From CAZFHZ01 sp964519015 (lineage in GTDB: Bacteria > Blakebacterota > Blakebacteria > Blakebacterales > CAYUVJ01), in NCBI GenBank assembly GCA_964519015.1, contig CAZFHZ010000029.1, forward strand, positions 1-34,667: DNA of 34,667 nt. The letters run 5' to 3'. This document shows, piece by piece, positions 1-7,024 of this stretch; position 1 is the stretch's first letter, and every line of letters begins with the position of its first letter. The notes under the pieces were generated by a model that was given only the letters and a program-made list of their open reading frames with translations, made no database searches and was not told the DNA's origin. The position numbers were made by a program, and so were the translations under genes.

Positions 1-13
1 GTCTGGCCTTCAT
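1..13 (-). CDS. Start of a minus-strand gene, probably dnaN (partial)
   Basis: A minus-strand ATG at 13-11 is followed by four codons (M-K-A-R) before the window ends. A purine-rich GGGGGAG ribosome-binding site lies at about 20-26 in the right orientation. DnaN is inferred only from context: it is the usual gene after dnaA and the origin, and it often begins M-K. The remaining sequence lies outside the window, so the product cannot be confirmed. Confidence 0.35.
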
Positions 14-421
14 GTGCTACTCCCCCGCCAGGGTTGGGACGGTTGTTGTAACTCGTTTTCAAACAATAAGTTATGTAGAAAACGGGAATACGCTAATATA
101 CCCCTGGAAGTGGGTCTCCAGCAAGTAAAAACCCTATTCCGGAAGGCCGTTAACATGAGTAGATAGGAAGAATATATAACAGTAGTAATAGTAGGGGTGG
201 TGGACATGGGGACAAGCGATCAACGATCGATCAAGATCCTTCTCCTTGTGGGGTCGGTGGTGAAATGGAGAAAGGGGAAGAGGGATCCGGGACCGGTGGA
301 CACAACAGGTACTTCTCCACACCCTACACATAACAGGTGACACGCAAAAGGTGTGGGAACAGTTATCCCCAACCCCACCCCGGGATGTGCACAGGCTTAT
401 CCTACGCCTACGCACAAAGGA
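14..421. other. oriC: Origin of replication region between dnaA and the probable dnaN (oriC, incC-like)
   Basis: This 408-bp gap lies beyond the dnaA stop codon and has no convincing gene. It contains AT-rich stretches (about 45-110 and 145-182) in otherwise GC-rich DNA, a DnaA-trio-like tract (180-194), and DnaA-box-like 9-mers. Two of these are one mismatch from TTATNCACA: TTCTCCACA at 313-321 and TTATCCCCA at 363-371. A weaker TTGTCCCCA lies on the minus strand at 215-207. Read along the minus strand, the order is dnaA, boxes, a C-rich spacer, trios, an AT-rich element, then dnaN. This is the B. subtilis incC arrangement. The assignment rests on motif order and gene context. Confidence 0.75.
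171..215 (-). promoter_or_regulatory. DnaA-trio and DNA unwinding element
   Basis: On the minus strand, positions 198-180 read C-rich then CTACTATTACTACTG, followed by the AT-rich TTATATATT at 179-171. The B. subtilis unwinding element has CCCCTACTATTACT at the same place, between DnaA boxes and AT-rich DNA, and DnaA loads onto single strands there through 3'-GAT-5' trios. Two degenerate DnaA boxes (minus strand 215-207 and about 206-198) sit next to the C-rich spacer, where boxes 6 and 7 lie in B. subtilis. Confidence 0.6.
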
Positions 422-1795
422 TCAGAGGACACGGCCGGGTTCGATATCAAGACGAAGCAGGATGGCTTCCATGTCGGTCCGGAGTTTGGATCCGGCGACA
501 CATTTTTCTTGGACGGTCTGGAAAGCATGCAGGACGGTACTGTGGTCTCGTCCGCCGAAGTGAAGGCCGACGGTCTTAAGGCTACTCTCGGTCAGCAACT
601 TGGACAAATACATGGCAACCTGGCGAGGAACAACGATCTCCTTCTTCCGGGTCCGGGCCCGGAGAAGGTCGGAGTCGATATTAAAGTGGTCCGCCACGGT
701 CTCCTGAACGAATTCAATGGTAACCGAGCGACGACTAACGTGGATGAGGTCATGCAGCACCTCGTGGGCCATGTCGGTCGAGATCTCACTACCGGTGAGT
801 GAAGAGTAGGCGAGCAGCTTGATGAGACAGCCTTCCAGGTCCCGGATGTTGGACTTGATGTTCTGGGCGATGTAGAGCAGGACATCGTTGGGTACCGAGA
901 CGCCGTCCGTGTCGGCTTTCTTCTGGAGGATTGCGACCCGGGTCTCGAGGTCGGGGGGCTGGATGTCGGTAACCAGACCCCAGAGGAAGCGGGAGATGAG
1001 GCGCTCCTCGAGTCCGCGGAGTTCGCGGGGGAGACGATCGCAGGTAAGGACGATCTGCTTGCCCCGTTGATGGAGGGTGTTGAAGGTGTGGAAAAACTCT
1101 TCCTGGGTCCGCTCCTTGTTGCTGAAGAACTGGATATCGTCGACCAGGAGCAGATCGACGTTCCGGTAAGTCGTACTGAACTCAGAGGTCTTGTTGTTCT
1201 GGATCGAGTTGATGAAATCACTGATGAACTTCTCGCTTGATACGTAGAGAACAGAGCGGGCTGTCCCGTTCTGGATGGCGTACCAGGCGATCGCCTGGAG
1301 CAGGTGAGTCTTGCCCAGGCCGACCCCGCCGTAGATCACCAGCGGGTTGAAAGCGGTCTTGCCCGGAGCCTCCGCGACCGCGTTCGATGCGGCATAGGCG
1401 AACTGGTTGCTGTTGCCCACCACGAAAGTATCGAAGATGAAACGCGGATTCAAAGCGATCGTCTCGGCCACCAGCTCAGGACCGGAGCGTCGTGAGGGTG
1501 CCGAGATCAGCGGGGCCGGGGAAGGGGATTCCGGTGGTGGCGCATCCGCACCCACTTCGAGGACGACATTCACCCGGGCGCCGGCCCGGGACTGGACCAC
1601 CTGTTCGAGCAGAGGCTGGTAATGCTGAGCCAGCCAATCGCCGAAGAACTGGCTGGGAACCTCGAGCCGGAGGCGGCCCCCCTCAAGGTCACGGGGAAGG
1701 ATCGGTCGGAACCAGGTCTCCATGCTCTGGGTGGGCAGCCGGCTGGACAGATCCTCCAGGCAACCCCTCCAGAACTCATCCAGGCTGGCGGCCAT
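422..1795 (-). CDS. dnaA: Chromosomal replication initiator protein DnaA
   Basis: DnaA is the AAA+ initiator that binds DnaA boxes at oriC and unwinds the origin. The product is 457 aa, normal for the family. An N-terminal domain I (about 1-80) is followed by a short Pro/Ser-rich linker (about 83-100). The AAA+ core has Walker A GGVGLGKT (about 156-163) and Walker B LLLVDD (about 215-220). Domain IV has the box-recognition signature GRDHST (about 415-420). I chose the ATG at 1795 because a strong GGAGGG-type ribosome-binding site lies just upstream and the protein then starts MAASLDEFW, like other DnaA proteins. The frame stays open upstream, but those residues look untranslated. The gene is divergent from rpmH and flanked by origin sequence on both sides. 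Confidence 0.97.
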   Translation of the reverse strand: MAASLDEFWRGCLEDLSSRLPTQSMETWFRPILPRDLEGGRLRLEVPSQFFGDWLAQHYQPLLEQVVQSRAGARVNVVLEVGADAPPPESPSPAPLISAPSRRSGPELVAETIALNPRFIFDTFVVGNSNQFAYAASNAVAEAPGKTAFNPLVIYGGVGLGKTHLLQAIAWYAIQNGTARSVLYVSSEKFISDFINSIQNNKTSEFSTTYRNVDLLLVDDIQFFSNKERTQEEFFHTFNTLHQRGKQIVLTCDRLPRELRGLEERLISRFLWGLVTDIQPPDLETRVAILQKKADTDGVSVPNDVLLYIAQNIKSNIRDLEGCLIKLLAYSSLTGSEISTDMAHEVLHDLIHVSRRSVTIEFVQETVADHFNIDSDLLRARTRKKEIVVPRQVAMYLSKLLTESSLKTVGLHFGGRDHSTVLHAFQTVQEKCVAGSKLRTDMEAILLRLDIEPGRVL

Positions 1796-1898
1796 CCTCC
1801 ACTCCCTCCTCACCCGGCCACGTTCTCCACGCCGAACCCTGTCTGCAACCACTTGCCCGGCAATACGTTGGACCATCCAGGGGGGCGTCCACACACGT

Positions 1899-1949
1899 CC
1901 ATCAACACCCCATCAACAGACTTATCAACAAGTTATCCACATATCAACA
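1899..1949 (+). repeat. Phased array of DnaA-box-like repeats upstream of dnaA
   Basis: Five copies of ATCAACA or ATCCACA begin at 1901, 1912, 1924, 1935 and 1943. The first four are spaced 11-12 bp apart, about one DNA helical turn. The copy at 1933-1941 is a perfect DnaA box (TTATCCACA), and TTATCAACA at 1922-1930 differs at one base. A further near-match, TTTTCCACA, lies at 2000-2008. The position between dnaA and rpmH matches the incAB half of a bipartite origin. It may also autoregulate dnaA. Confidence 0.7.
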
Positions 1950-2072
1950 AAACTCAAGGAGTGCGAACCTACCATGCCCGGTGGAGCTTCGTCAAGGTGT
2001 TTTCCACAGAGATCACAGCTTTTCTCCCCAGCCGGTCCACGGTTCCCAACCGGCCCGGCCTGCGCTTTGGGC

Positions 2073-2102
2073 TTGACGAATATGGCCAGGAGTGAGCATG
2101 TT
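2073..2102 (+). promoter_or_regulatory. Possible promoter of the rpmH-rnpA-yidD-yidC operon
   Basis: TTGACG at 2073-2078 is a good -35 hexamer. The best -10 candidate at an 18-bp spacing is CATGTT (2097-2102), which is poor. It lies about 50 bp upstream of the rpmH start. The rest of 1950-2152 shows no gene. Confidence 0.3.
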
Positions 2103-2152
2103 CCCGTTCTTTGGTCCCTCAAGCAGGTCTTACGAACACCAGGTGGACAGAC

Positions 2153-2287
2153 GTGAAGCGAACCTATCAGCCGAGTCGCCGACGGCGCAAGAACACCCAC
2201 GGCTTCCGCGCCCGCATGAGCGATCGTTGGGGCCGCAAGGTACTGAGCCGCCGGCGCAGGAAAGGCCGCGCGCGCATCGCGGTCTGA
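2153..2287 (+). CDS. rpmH: 50S ribosomal protein L34
   Basis: This 44-aa, highly basic protein of the large ribosomal subunit begins at GTG 2153 with an AGGTGG ribosome-binding site about 7 bp upstream. It has the family pattern: VKRTYQPSRRRRKNTHGFRARM, then a basic R/K-rich tail ending KGRARIAV. The length is typical. It is short enough to be missed by length-filtered gene finding. It sits directly before rnpA, the conserved order next to bacterial origins. Confidence 0.96.
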   Translation: MKRTYQPSRRRRKNTHGFRARMSDRWGRKVLSRRRRKGRARIAV

Positions 2288-2290
2288 AGG

Positions 2291-2641
2291 ATGACCTCCG
2301 GGGGGCTGCTGAAAGAGGAGAGGCTCCACGGACGGGAAGCGATCCGCCGCCTGCTGCACGAGGCGAGGAGCGTAGAGAATGATCTCCTGGTCCTGCGGTA
2401 CCTCCCCAACCAGGACGAAGCACGTGGCCGAAGGATCCTCATCGCCGTCAGCCGGACCTGTCGGGGTGCTGTGCCCAGGAACCGACTGCGCCGACGTCTG
2501 CGTGCCCTTTACCGGACCCAACGGAACCGACTGCCCGGAGCAGGCGATTTCTTCCTGCTGGGCCGACCATCCGCCGCGACCCGAAGCTGGGCGGAACTGG
2601 AAAGCGCGTTCCGCGAACTCGTCGAGACGCTGGCTGATTAG
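2291..2641 (+). CDS. rnpA: Ribonuclease P protein component
   Basis: RnpA is the protein subunit of RNase P, which with the RNase P RNA removes 5' leaders from tRNA precursors. The product is 116 aa, of typical length. The diagnostic basic RNA-binding motif RNRLRRRLRALYR lies at about 63-75, and the N-terminal segment KEERLHGREAIRRLL matches the family's L-x-x-x-x-x-F/I region. It starts 3 bp after the rpmH stop, so the two are almost certainly cotranscribed, and its stop overlaps the start of yidD. Confidence 0.95.
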   Translation: MTSGGLLKEERLHGREAIRRLLHEARSVENDLLVLRYLPNQDEARGRRILIAVSRTCRGAVPRNRLRRRLRALYRTQRNRLPGAGDFFLLGRPSAATRSWAELESAFRELVETLAD

Positions 2642-2861
2642 CGGTCTCCAGTTCCCGATCCGGATCTACCGCCATCTGATCTCTCCCCTGCTCGGTCCCC
2701 ACTGCCGGTTCCATCCGAGTTGCTCTGCTTATGCCCTCGAGGCCCTGGAACAGCACGGGCCGCTGCGGGGAGGCTGGCTGGCGCTCGGACGCCTGCTGCG
2801 ATGTGGACCCTGGACGCCGGGTGGTCACGATCCAGTCCCCCCAGCGAAAGAACGAGCATGA
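2634..2861 (+). CDS. yidD: Membrane protein insertion efficiency factor YidD
   Basis: YidD is a small membrane-associated protein that helps YidC-dependent membrane insertion. The family core is clear: IRIYRHLISPLLGPHCRFHPSCSAYALEALEQHGPLRGGW, with the conserved cysteines, ending in PGGHDPVPPA (about 75 aa). There is no ATG, GTG or TTG near the expected N-terminus. Alignment to the E. coli protein puts the start at CTG 2634 or ATT 2637, overlapping the rnpA stop (TAG 2639-2641), which suggests translational coupling. The start is therefore uncertain, the gene identity is not. The stop overlaps the yidC ATG by 4 bp. Confidence 0.88.
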   Translation: MISGLQFPIRIYRHLISPLLGPHCRFHPSCSAYALEALEQHGPLRGGWLALGRLLRCGPWTPGGHDPVPPAKERA

Positions 2862-4480
2862 GCGATCGCCGTACGCTGCTCGCCCTGTTGATCATCGGGC
2901 TCATCCTGCTCCTCACCCCGTATTATATGGAGCTGATGGGAACTGGCTCCCGACCGGTGGCCCCTCCAGTAGCGGACAGCACGGTGGTGGCCGCGGTTCC
3001 GGCTCCGGAACCAGAGGCTCCGCCACCCGCTCTGACCGCCGAGACCGTTCCGCGCCTCCCGGGAGAACAGACGGAACCGGGACGGACCATCGTTGTAGAG
3101 ACACCCCGCTACCTCGCCTTGGTGGGCCTGCAGGGCGCCCTGCTCACCGGGTGGCAGTTGAAAGAGTATCGGGACCACAGTGGGAATCCGGTCCGGCTGA
3201 TCCCCGAGGGCGCGTTCGCCCTGGCCCTCGACCTGCCGGATGGTGACGCCCGGCTGGAGTTGACCGAACAGACCTTCCAGACGACGGCTCCCGATACGGT
3301 GCGCCTGGCGGCCGGTGAAAGCCGCACCCTCGACTTCTCCCTGGCGCTGGAAGATGGACGCCGGGTGACTCGCGGGATGCGTTTCTCCGCGGACACCTGG
3401 GATGTGGACGTTACCGACCGGCTGGAGGGTTTCGAAGTCTCCGCGCTGAACGACGCCTATCGGCTCTGGTGGATCGGCGGGCTGAACCTCACCGAGACCA
3501 AACGGCCGGAAGAACTGCAGTACACCGGCTTCTATGCCTTGCAGGGCGGCGAGGTCCAGAAGACCCGCCTCAAGGCGACTCCCCAGGAGACCGTCCTGTC
3601 GGGCAGCATTGCCTGGGCCGCGCTGCGGACCAAGTACTTCACAGGGATCCTGATCCCCCGGCCGGAGGCCTTCCGGGCGGCCCGGATGAACGGGGCCGCC
3701 GGGGACCTCGGCCCGGCCCTCATGAACGTAGAACTGGAACATCGGATGCCGGCCACGGGGGGAGAAATAGGGACTCTCCTCTACCTGGGCCCGATCGACT
3801 ATCACGAACTGCTGGCCTATCAGGTCGACCTCCAGAAGATGATGGACTTCGGGTGGGGCTTCATCCGCCCGATCAGCAAACTGATCCTCAATCTCTTCAC
3901 CTGGCTCCACCGCATCATCCCGAACTACGGCCTGGTCATCATCCTCTTCTCGGTGCTGGTCAAGATTGTCGTCTATCCGCTCACCCGGAAATCGTACGAG
4001 AGCATGCACGCCATGCAGGAGATCTCGCCCAAGCTCCAGGAACTCCGGGAGAAGTACAAGGGCGACCCCGAGAAGATGAACAAGAAGATGATGAACCTGT
4101 ACAAGGAGCACGGCGTCAACCCCTTGGGCGGCTGCTTCCCCCTGCTCCTCCAGATGCCGGTCTTCTTCGCGCTCTACGCGGTCTTCCGAAGCACGATCGA
4201 ACTGCGCGGTGCCCCCTTCATGCTCTGGATCACCGACCTCTCAGTGAGTGACCCCTATAGGGTGATCCCGGGCTTGATGTCGCTGACCATGTTCATCCAG
4301 CAGCGGGCCCAACTGAAGAACCCCCAGCAGCGGATGCTCACCATCATGATGCCCTTGATGATGTTCTTCCTATTCCAGGGCCTGTCCGCCGGTCTGGTGC
4401 TCTACTGGACCATGTTCAACGTCCTTTCCATCATCCAGACCGAGATCGTCCACCCCAAGAAGCCGGCGACCACTTCCTGA
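2858..4480 (+). CDS. yidC: Membrane protein insertase YidC (long, Gram-negative form)
   Basis: YidC inserts and folds inner-membrane proteins, alone or with SecYEG-SecDF. The product is 540 aa. It has an N-terminal membrane anchor (about 6-24), a Pro/Ala-rich linker, a large periplasmic domain (about 70-320), and the conserved five-helix insertase core. The core includes the cytoplasmic hairpin with KLQELREKYKGDPEKMNKKM and the segment GVNPLGGCFPLLLQMPVFFALY. The periplasmic domain is typical of diderm bacteria. The ATG start overlaps the yidD stop (ATGA). The secD-secF pair found about 25 kb away encodes known partners. Confidence 0.97.
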   Translation: MSDRRTLLALLIIGLILLLTPYYMELMGTGSRPVAPPVADSTVVAAVPAPEPEAPPPALTAETVPRLPGEQTEPGRTIVVETPRYLALVGLQGALLTGWQLKEYRDHSGNPVRLIPEGAFALALDLPDGDARLELTEQTFQTTAPDTVRLAAGESRTLDFSLALEDGRRVTRGMRFSADTWDVDVTDRLEGFEVSALNDAYRLWWIGGLNLTETKRPEELQYTGFYALQGGEVQKTRLKATPQETVLSGSIAWAALRTKYFTGILIPRPEAFRAARMNGAAGDLGPALMNVELEHRMPATGGEIGTLLYLGPIDYHELLAYQVDLQKMMDFGWGFIRPISKLILNLFTWLHRIIPNYGLVIILFSVLVKIVVYPLTRKSYESMHAMQEISPKLQELREKYKGDPEKMNKKMMNLYKEHGVNPLGGCFPLLLQMPVFFALYAVFRSTIELRGAPFMLWITDLSVSDPYRVIPGLMSLTMFIQQRAQLKNPQQRMLTIMMPLMMFFLFQGLSAGLVLYWTMFNVLSIIQTEIVHPKKPATTS

Positions 4481-4485
4481 TCCGT

Positions 4486-4501
4486 AGTTTCACGTGAAAC
4501 A
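4486..4501. promoter_or_regulatory. parS: parS site 1
   Basis: AGTTTCACGTGAAACA matches the 16-bp ParB-binding consensus TGTTTCACGTGAAACA at 15 of 16 positions. Such sites cluster near bacterial origins and nucleate ParB spreading for chromosome segregation. The site lies 5 bp after the yidC stop. Confidence 0.92.
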
Positions 4502-4550
4502 TCCGCCGTTGCGACAGCGGGAGGAGAGGAACGGATGTTTCACGTGAAAC
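4487..4550. repeat. Perfect 19-bp inverted repeat containing both parS cores
   Basis: GTTTCACGTGAAACATCCG at 4487-4505 is the exact reverse complement of 4532-4550. The arms are separated by 26 bp. Each arm is also largely palindromic because of the parS core. A transcript through here could form a 19-bp stem-loop between yidC and rsmG, but no U-tract follows, so a simple intrinsic terminator is unlikely. Confidence 0.9.
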
Positions 4551-4573
4551 CGGCCGGCGACCCCGGACGATGA
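4535..4573 (+). CDS. Possible 12-codon leader peptide coupled to rsmG
   Basis: A strong GGGAGGAGAGG ribosome-binding site (about 4519-4529) precedes ATG 4535. The reading frame encodes MFHVKPAGDPGR and stops with TGA at 4571-4573, overlapping the rsmG ATG (4570-4572) as ATGA. The parS sequence itself provides the residues FHVK. The best ribosome-binding site in this gap serves this mini-gene rather than rsmG, which suggests that rsmG is translated by coupling. Expression of the peptide is inferred. Confidence 0.45.
   Translation: MFHVKPAGDPGR
4536..4551. promoter_or_regulatory. parS: parS site 2
   Basis: TGTTTCACGTGAAACC matches the parS consensus at 15 of 16 positions. It lies 50 bp from site 1 and 19 bp upstream of the rsmG start. 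Confidence 0.92.
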
Positions 4574-5238
4574 CGCCCCCGGTCCGGCAGCAGCAGGAAC
4601 TGGCCCGGGCCCTGGACGGGCTCCACCTGACGGTGAGCGATGAGCTCCTTACCCTCCAACGGCGCTATTGGGAACTCCTGGTCGAAGCCGCCAGCCGGGT
4701 CGACCTGCTCTCCCCGGGTGCCCTGCGACAGGGCCCGGTCCGGCACATCGCCGATGCCCTGGCGGCCCTCACGCTGGGCCCTCTGCCCGAGCGCTGGCTC
4801 GACCTGGGATCGGGCGCCGGACTGCCGGGCATCCCGCTCGCCCTGGCCTGCCCGGACTGCCAGGTGGTTTTGCTTGAGGCCCGCGAGCGGCGGTGTGACT
4901 GGCTCCACCGGGCGGTCGTTCGGCTCGACCTGGCCGACCGGGTGACGGTGGTCACCGGCCGGCTGGAGGAGCAACCCCCCTCCTGGACGCGCACCTTCCC
5001 ACTGATCACGGCCCGGGCAGTGGCACCCCCCGGCCGGCTCCTGCCGTTGCTCTTGCCACGGATGGCGCGGGGGGCCCGTGTCTATCTGTGGCACAGCAAT
5101 GCCCAGACGAGCCGGATAGCCGATACACGTTCTGGAAAACCCTTAATGAATCTAAACACATCTATATCGACGCACAGCTATCACTTCGACTCGATAAAAT
5201 TCTCTTCGAACATCAGTGTTATCACGCTCCTGGATTGA
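4570..5238 (+). CDS. rsmG: 16S rRNA (guanine-N7)-methyltransferase RsmG with unusual C-terminus
   Basis: RsmG (GidB) methylates N7 of G527 of 16S rRNA using SAM. The first ~180 of 222 residues fit well: VRHIADALA, the SAM-binding loop WLDLGSGAGLPGIPLA (about 76-91), and the acidic LLEARERR strand. After ARVYLWHSN (about 172-180) the C-terminus has no recognisable family pattern. Its DNA (about 5095-5235) is clearly more AT-rich than its neighbours, and the usual final strand resembling LVVI is only weakly present (ISVITLLD). Total length is near normal, so the enzyme may be functional with a replaced or diverged tail. The start overlaps a leader frame. The genes parA and parB, which often follow, are absent. 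Confidence 0.85.
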   Translation: MTPPVRQQQELARALDGLHLTVSDELLTLQRRYWELLVEAASRVDLLSPGALRQGPVRHIADALAALTLGPLPERWLDLGSGAGLPGIPLALACPDCQVVLLEARERRCDWLHRAVVRLDLADRVTVVTGRLEEQPPSWTRTFPLITARAVAPPGRLLPLLLPRMARGARVYLWHSNAQTSRIADTRSGKPLMNLNTSISTHSYHFDSIKFSSNISVITLLD

Positions 5239-5270
5239 CGCCCTGCCCCGGGCGACCTAGAATCCGGACC

Positions 5271-5738
5271 ATGTCCGAGTCACCGGTTCCCTCCCTCCCT
5301 TGGGCGACTGGGCGAGCACTCCGGCCGGGGTGGCTCCCGGCAGTCCTCCTGCTGCTGACGCCGGCGCTCCTGCTGGGGCTGGCCGGGCTGGCGGGACCGG
5401 GCAGCGAGGTCGACCGGATCGTCCGATACGTCTTCGCTCCCTTCTGTCATCAACAGTCCGATCGGTGCCTGCTCTTTGGGGCCTCCCTGGCCGTCTGTGC
5501 CCGGTGTGCCGGCTTCTATGCCGGTCTGGCGCTGATCGCCGGGGCGGGCCTGGGGCTCGGCCGGGTGGTCCGGGTCCGGCCGGTCGGGCTGTTCGCCCTG
5601 CTGCCGCTGGTGGTGGACGGCAGCGCCAACCTGCTCGGTCTCTGGGCGAGTCCGGCCCCGTTGCGTGCCCTCACCGGGGTACTGGCGTCCGTCCCGCTGG
5701 CCCTGCTCGTCCTTGGAGGCCACGATGACGCTCGATGA
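5271..5738 (+). CDS. DUF2085-type small membrane protein
   Basis: This 155-aa protein has about four hydrophobic helices and the Cys/His pattern of the DUF2085 family: FCHQQSDRC at about 58-66, then CARCAGFYAG at about 77-86. The family's biochemical role is not established. The clustered Cys and His residues could bind a metal or heme, which is inference. The ATG at 5271 was chosen because upstream residues are polar, shadow-like sequence. The gene follows the AT-rich end of rsmG by 32 bp and overlaps the next membrane protein gene by 14 bp, so the two probably form a unit. Confidence 0.75.
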   Translation: MSESPVPSLPWATGRALRPGWLPAVLLLLTPALLLGLAGLAGPGSEVDRIVRYVFAPFCHQQSDRCLLFGASLAVCARCAGFYAGLALIAGAGLGLGRVVRVRPVGLFALLPLVVDGSANLLGLWASPAPLRALTGVLASVPLALLVLGGHDDAR

Positions 5739-6225
5739 TGTCTCCAGCCGTGGGATCTTCTGGGGGGGCCTGACCGGTGGGCTCGCCTCGAGCCTCCCGC
5801 TGCTCCAGCTGGGGAACTGTTTCTGCTGCCTCTGGGCCTGGGTCAGCGGTATGGTGGCGCTGCTGCTGGTGCTCCGGGACCGGCCCGAGCCGCCGATCGC
5901 GGCGGCCCCCCTGGGTGCATTGGCCGGTCTGTGGGCGGGCCTGGTGACCGGCCTGCTGGGCTTGTTCACCACCCTTTTGTTGGGTCCGCCGGCCGGGCTT
6001 GACCCGAGTGCCTTCTCTACCTTCCTGCCCACCGACCTCGATCCCCGGTTCCTGACCGGTCTGGACCGGCTGAGCGCGTCCAACCCGCTGGTGGTGCTGC
6101 TCACGACCCTGCTCCGGATGGGGCTGTTCGCCCTCTTCGGGATGCTCGGGGCCCTCGTCACCGTAGCGCTACGTCCCCGCCGCGGGGACCGATCGGAGTC
6201 GGATGGAACCAATCCGGCGCGCTGA
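5725..6225 (+). CDS. Uncharacterised membrane protein with N-C-x-C-C motif
   Basis: This 166-aa hydrophobic protein has about four predicted membrane segments (roughly 12-30, 33-50, 58-85 and 123-150). I do not recognise a named family. The first half has a Gly-rich helix followed by LLQLGNCFCCLWAWVSG (Cys-rich, N-C-F-C-C-L-W), a pattern seen in small bacterial membrane proteins of unknown function. ATG 5725 has a GGAGG ribosome-binding site inside the end of the DUF2085 gene. Its 3' end overlaps the RNA methyltransferase gene by 23 bp, so it is probably part of one transcript. Confidence 0.7.
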   Translation: MTLDDVSSRGIFWGGLTGGLASSLPLLQLGNCFCCLWAWVSGMVALLLVLRDRPEPPIAAAPLGALAGLWAGLVTGLLGLFTTLLLGPPAGLDPSAFSTFLPTDLDPRFLTGLDRLSASNPLVVLLTTLLRMGLFALFGMLGALVTVALRPRRGDRSESDGTNPAR

Positions 6226-7024
6226 GCAGCGGCTTCTCCGCAGCCTGGGCCGGCGGGGCATGCGGGAGCGCCGGGGACTCGCCCTCCTGGAAGGACAACG
6301 GGCGGTGGCCACAGCTTTGGACGTTCCCGAAAAGGTACGTCTCCTGATCATGACGGATGCCGTTTCAGGACACCCGGAGGCCGACCGGCTCCGAATCCGG
6401 GCCGAGGCGGCCGGGATCCCGGTCCGGGTCGTTCCGGCCGGAGAGCTGGCCGAGCTGGCCGCAACCGAGCATCCTTCTGGATTCCTGGCCGTACTGGCCT
6501 GGGCGCCCCGGCGGCTGCCCGGGACGGTCGCGGTCATGGCGGAGATCGAGCGGCTGGCCCCGGAGAGTCTGCTCTGCCTCGACCGGGTGGCCGACCCCGG
6601 CAACCTGGGCACGCTGCTACGGACCGCCGACGCCTTCGGGGTAGGGGGGATCGTGCTGGGTCGGGGTTGTGTCGAAGCTACCAATCCCAAAGTGGTCCGT
6701 AGTGCGGTCGGGAGCCTGCTCAGCCTGCCCTGGATCGCTGAAGACGTGATCCTGCCCGAACTCCTGCCGCTCCTGCAGGAGCGGGGCTGGCTGGTGCTGC
6801 GGGCTGAGGCCGCTTCCGGGGAGCCGCCCGGGCCGCCCCGGCCGGGCCGCCGCTGGGTCCTGGTGCTGGGGAGCGAAGCTCACGGCACCGATCCCCGGCT
6901 GCTCTCCGTCGGACAGGGGATACATATCCCCATCCGGGGATCCGCCGGATCGCTCAACGTCTCGGTCGCCGGCGGGATACTGCTCCACCTGTTGACCAGG
7001 GAGAGGATGGACCGGGATGGATGA
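6203..7024 (+). CDS. TrmH/SpoU-family RNA 2'-O-methyltransferase
   Basis: The enzyme is expected to methylate a ribose 2'-OH in rRNA or tRNA using SAM. The 273-aa product has an N-terminal substrate-binding domain (about 1-105, with LLEGQRAV) and a C-terminal SPOUT knot fold. All three family motifs are present: motif 1 RVADPGNLGTLLRTADAFG (about 131-149), motif 2 LVLGSEAHG (about 222-230) and motif 3 IPIRGSAGSLNVSVAGGILLH (about 243-263). This layout is that of RlmB/TsnR-like rRNA enzymes, but the target nucleotide cannot be read from sequence. It overlaps the genes on both sides. Confidence 0.9.
   Translation: MEPIRRAEQRLLRSLGRRGMRERRGLALLEGQRAVATALDVPEKVRLLIMTDAVSGHPEADRLRIRAEAAGIPVRVVPAGELAELAATEHPSGFLAVLAWAPRRLPGTVAVMAEIERLAPESLLCLDRVADPGNLGTLLRTADAFGVGGIVLGRGCVEATNPKVVRSAVGSLLSLPWIAEDVILPELLPLLQERGWLVLRAEAASGEPPGPPRPGRRWVLVLGSEAHGTDPRLLSVGQGIHIPIRGSAGSLNVSVAGGILLHLLTRERMDRDG

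Noticed and set aside
218..235. GATC-rich stretch near the origin as a SeqA/Dam-type control region
   Set aside because: Only three GATC sites are close together, and there is no other sign of Dam/SeqA control.
2825..4111. Long open frame on the minus strand opposite yidC (428 codons)
   Set aside because: It lies entirely opposite a certain yidC gene, and its composition is low-complexity, as expected from antisense frames in high-GC DNA.
5088..5270. Frameshift in rsmG that would restore a normal C-terminus in another frame
   Set aside because: I checked the other reading frames of the tail and neither gives a recognisable RsmG ending.
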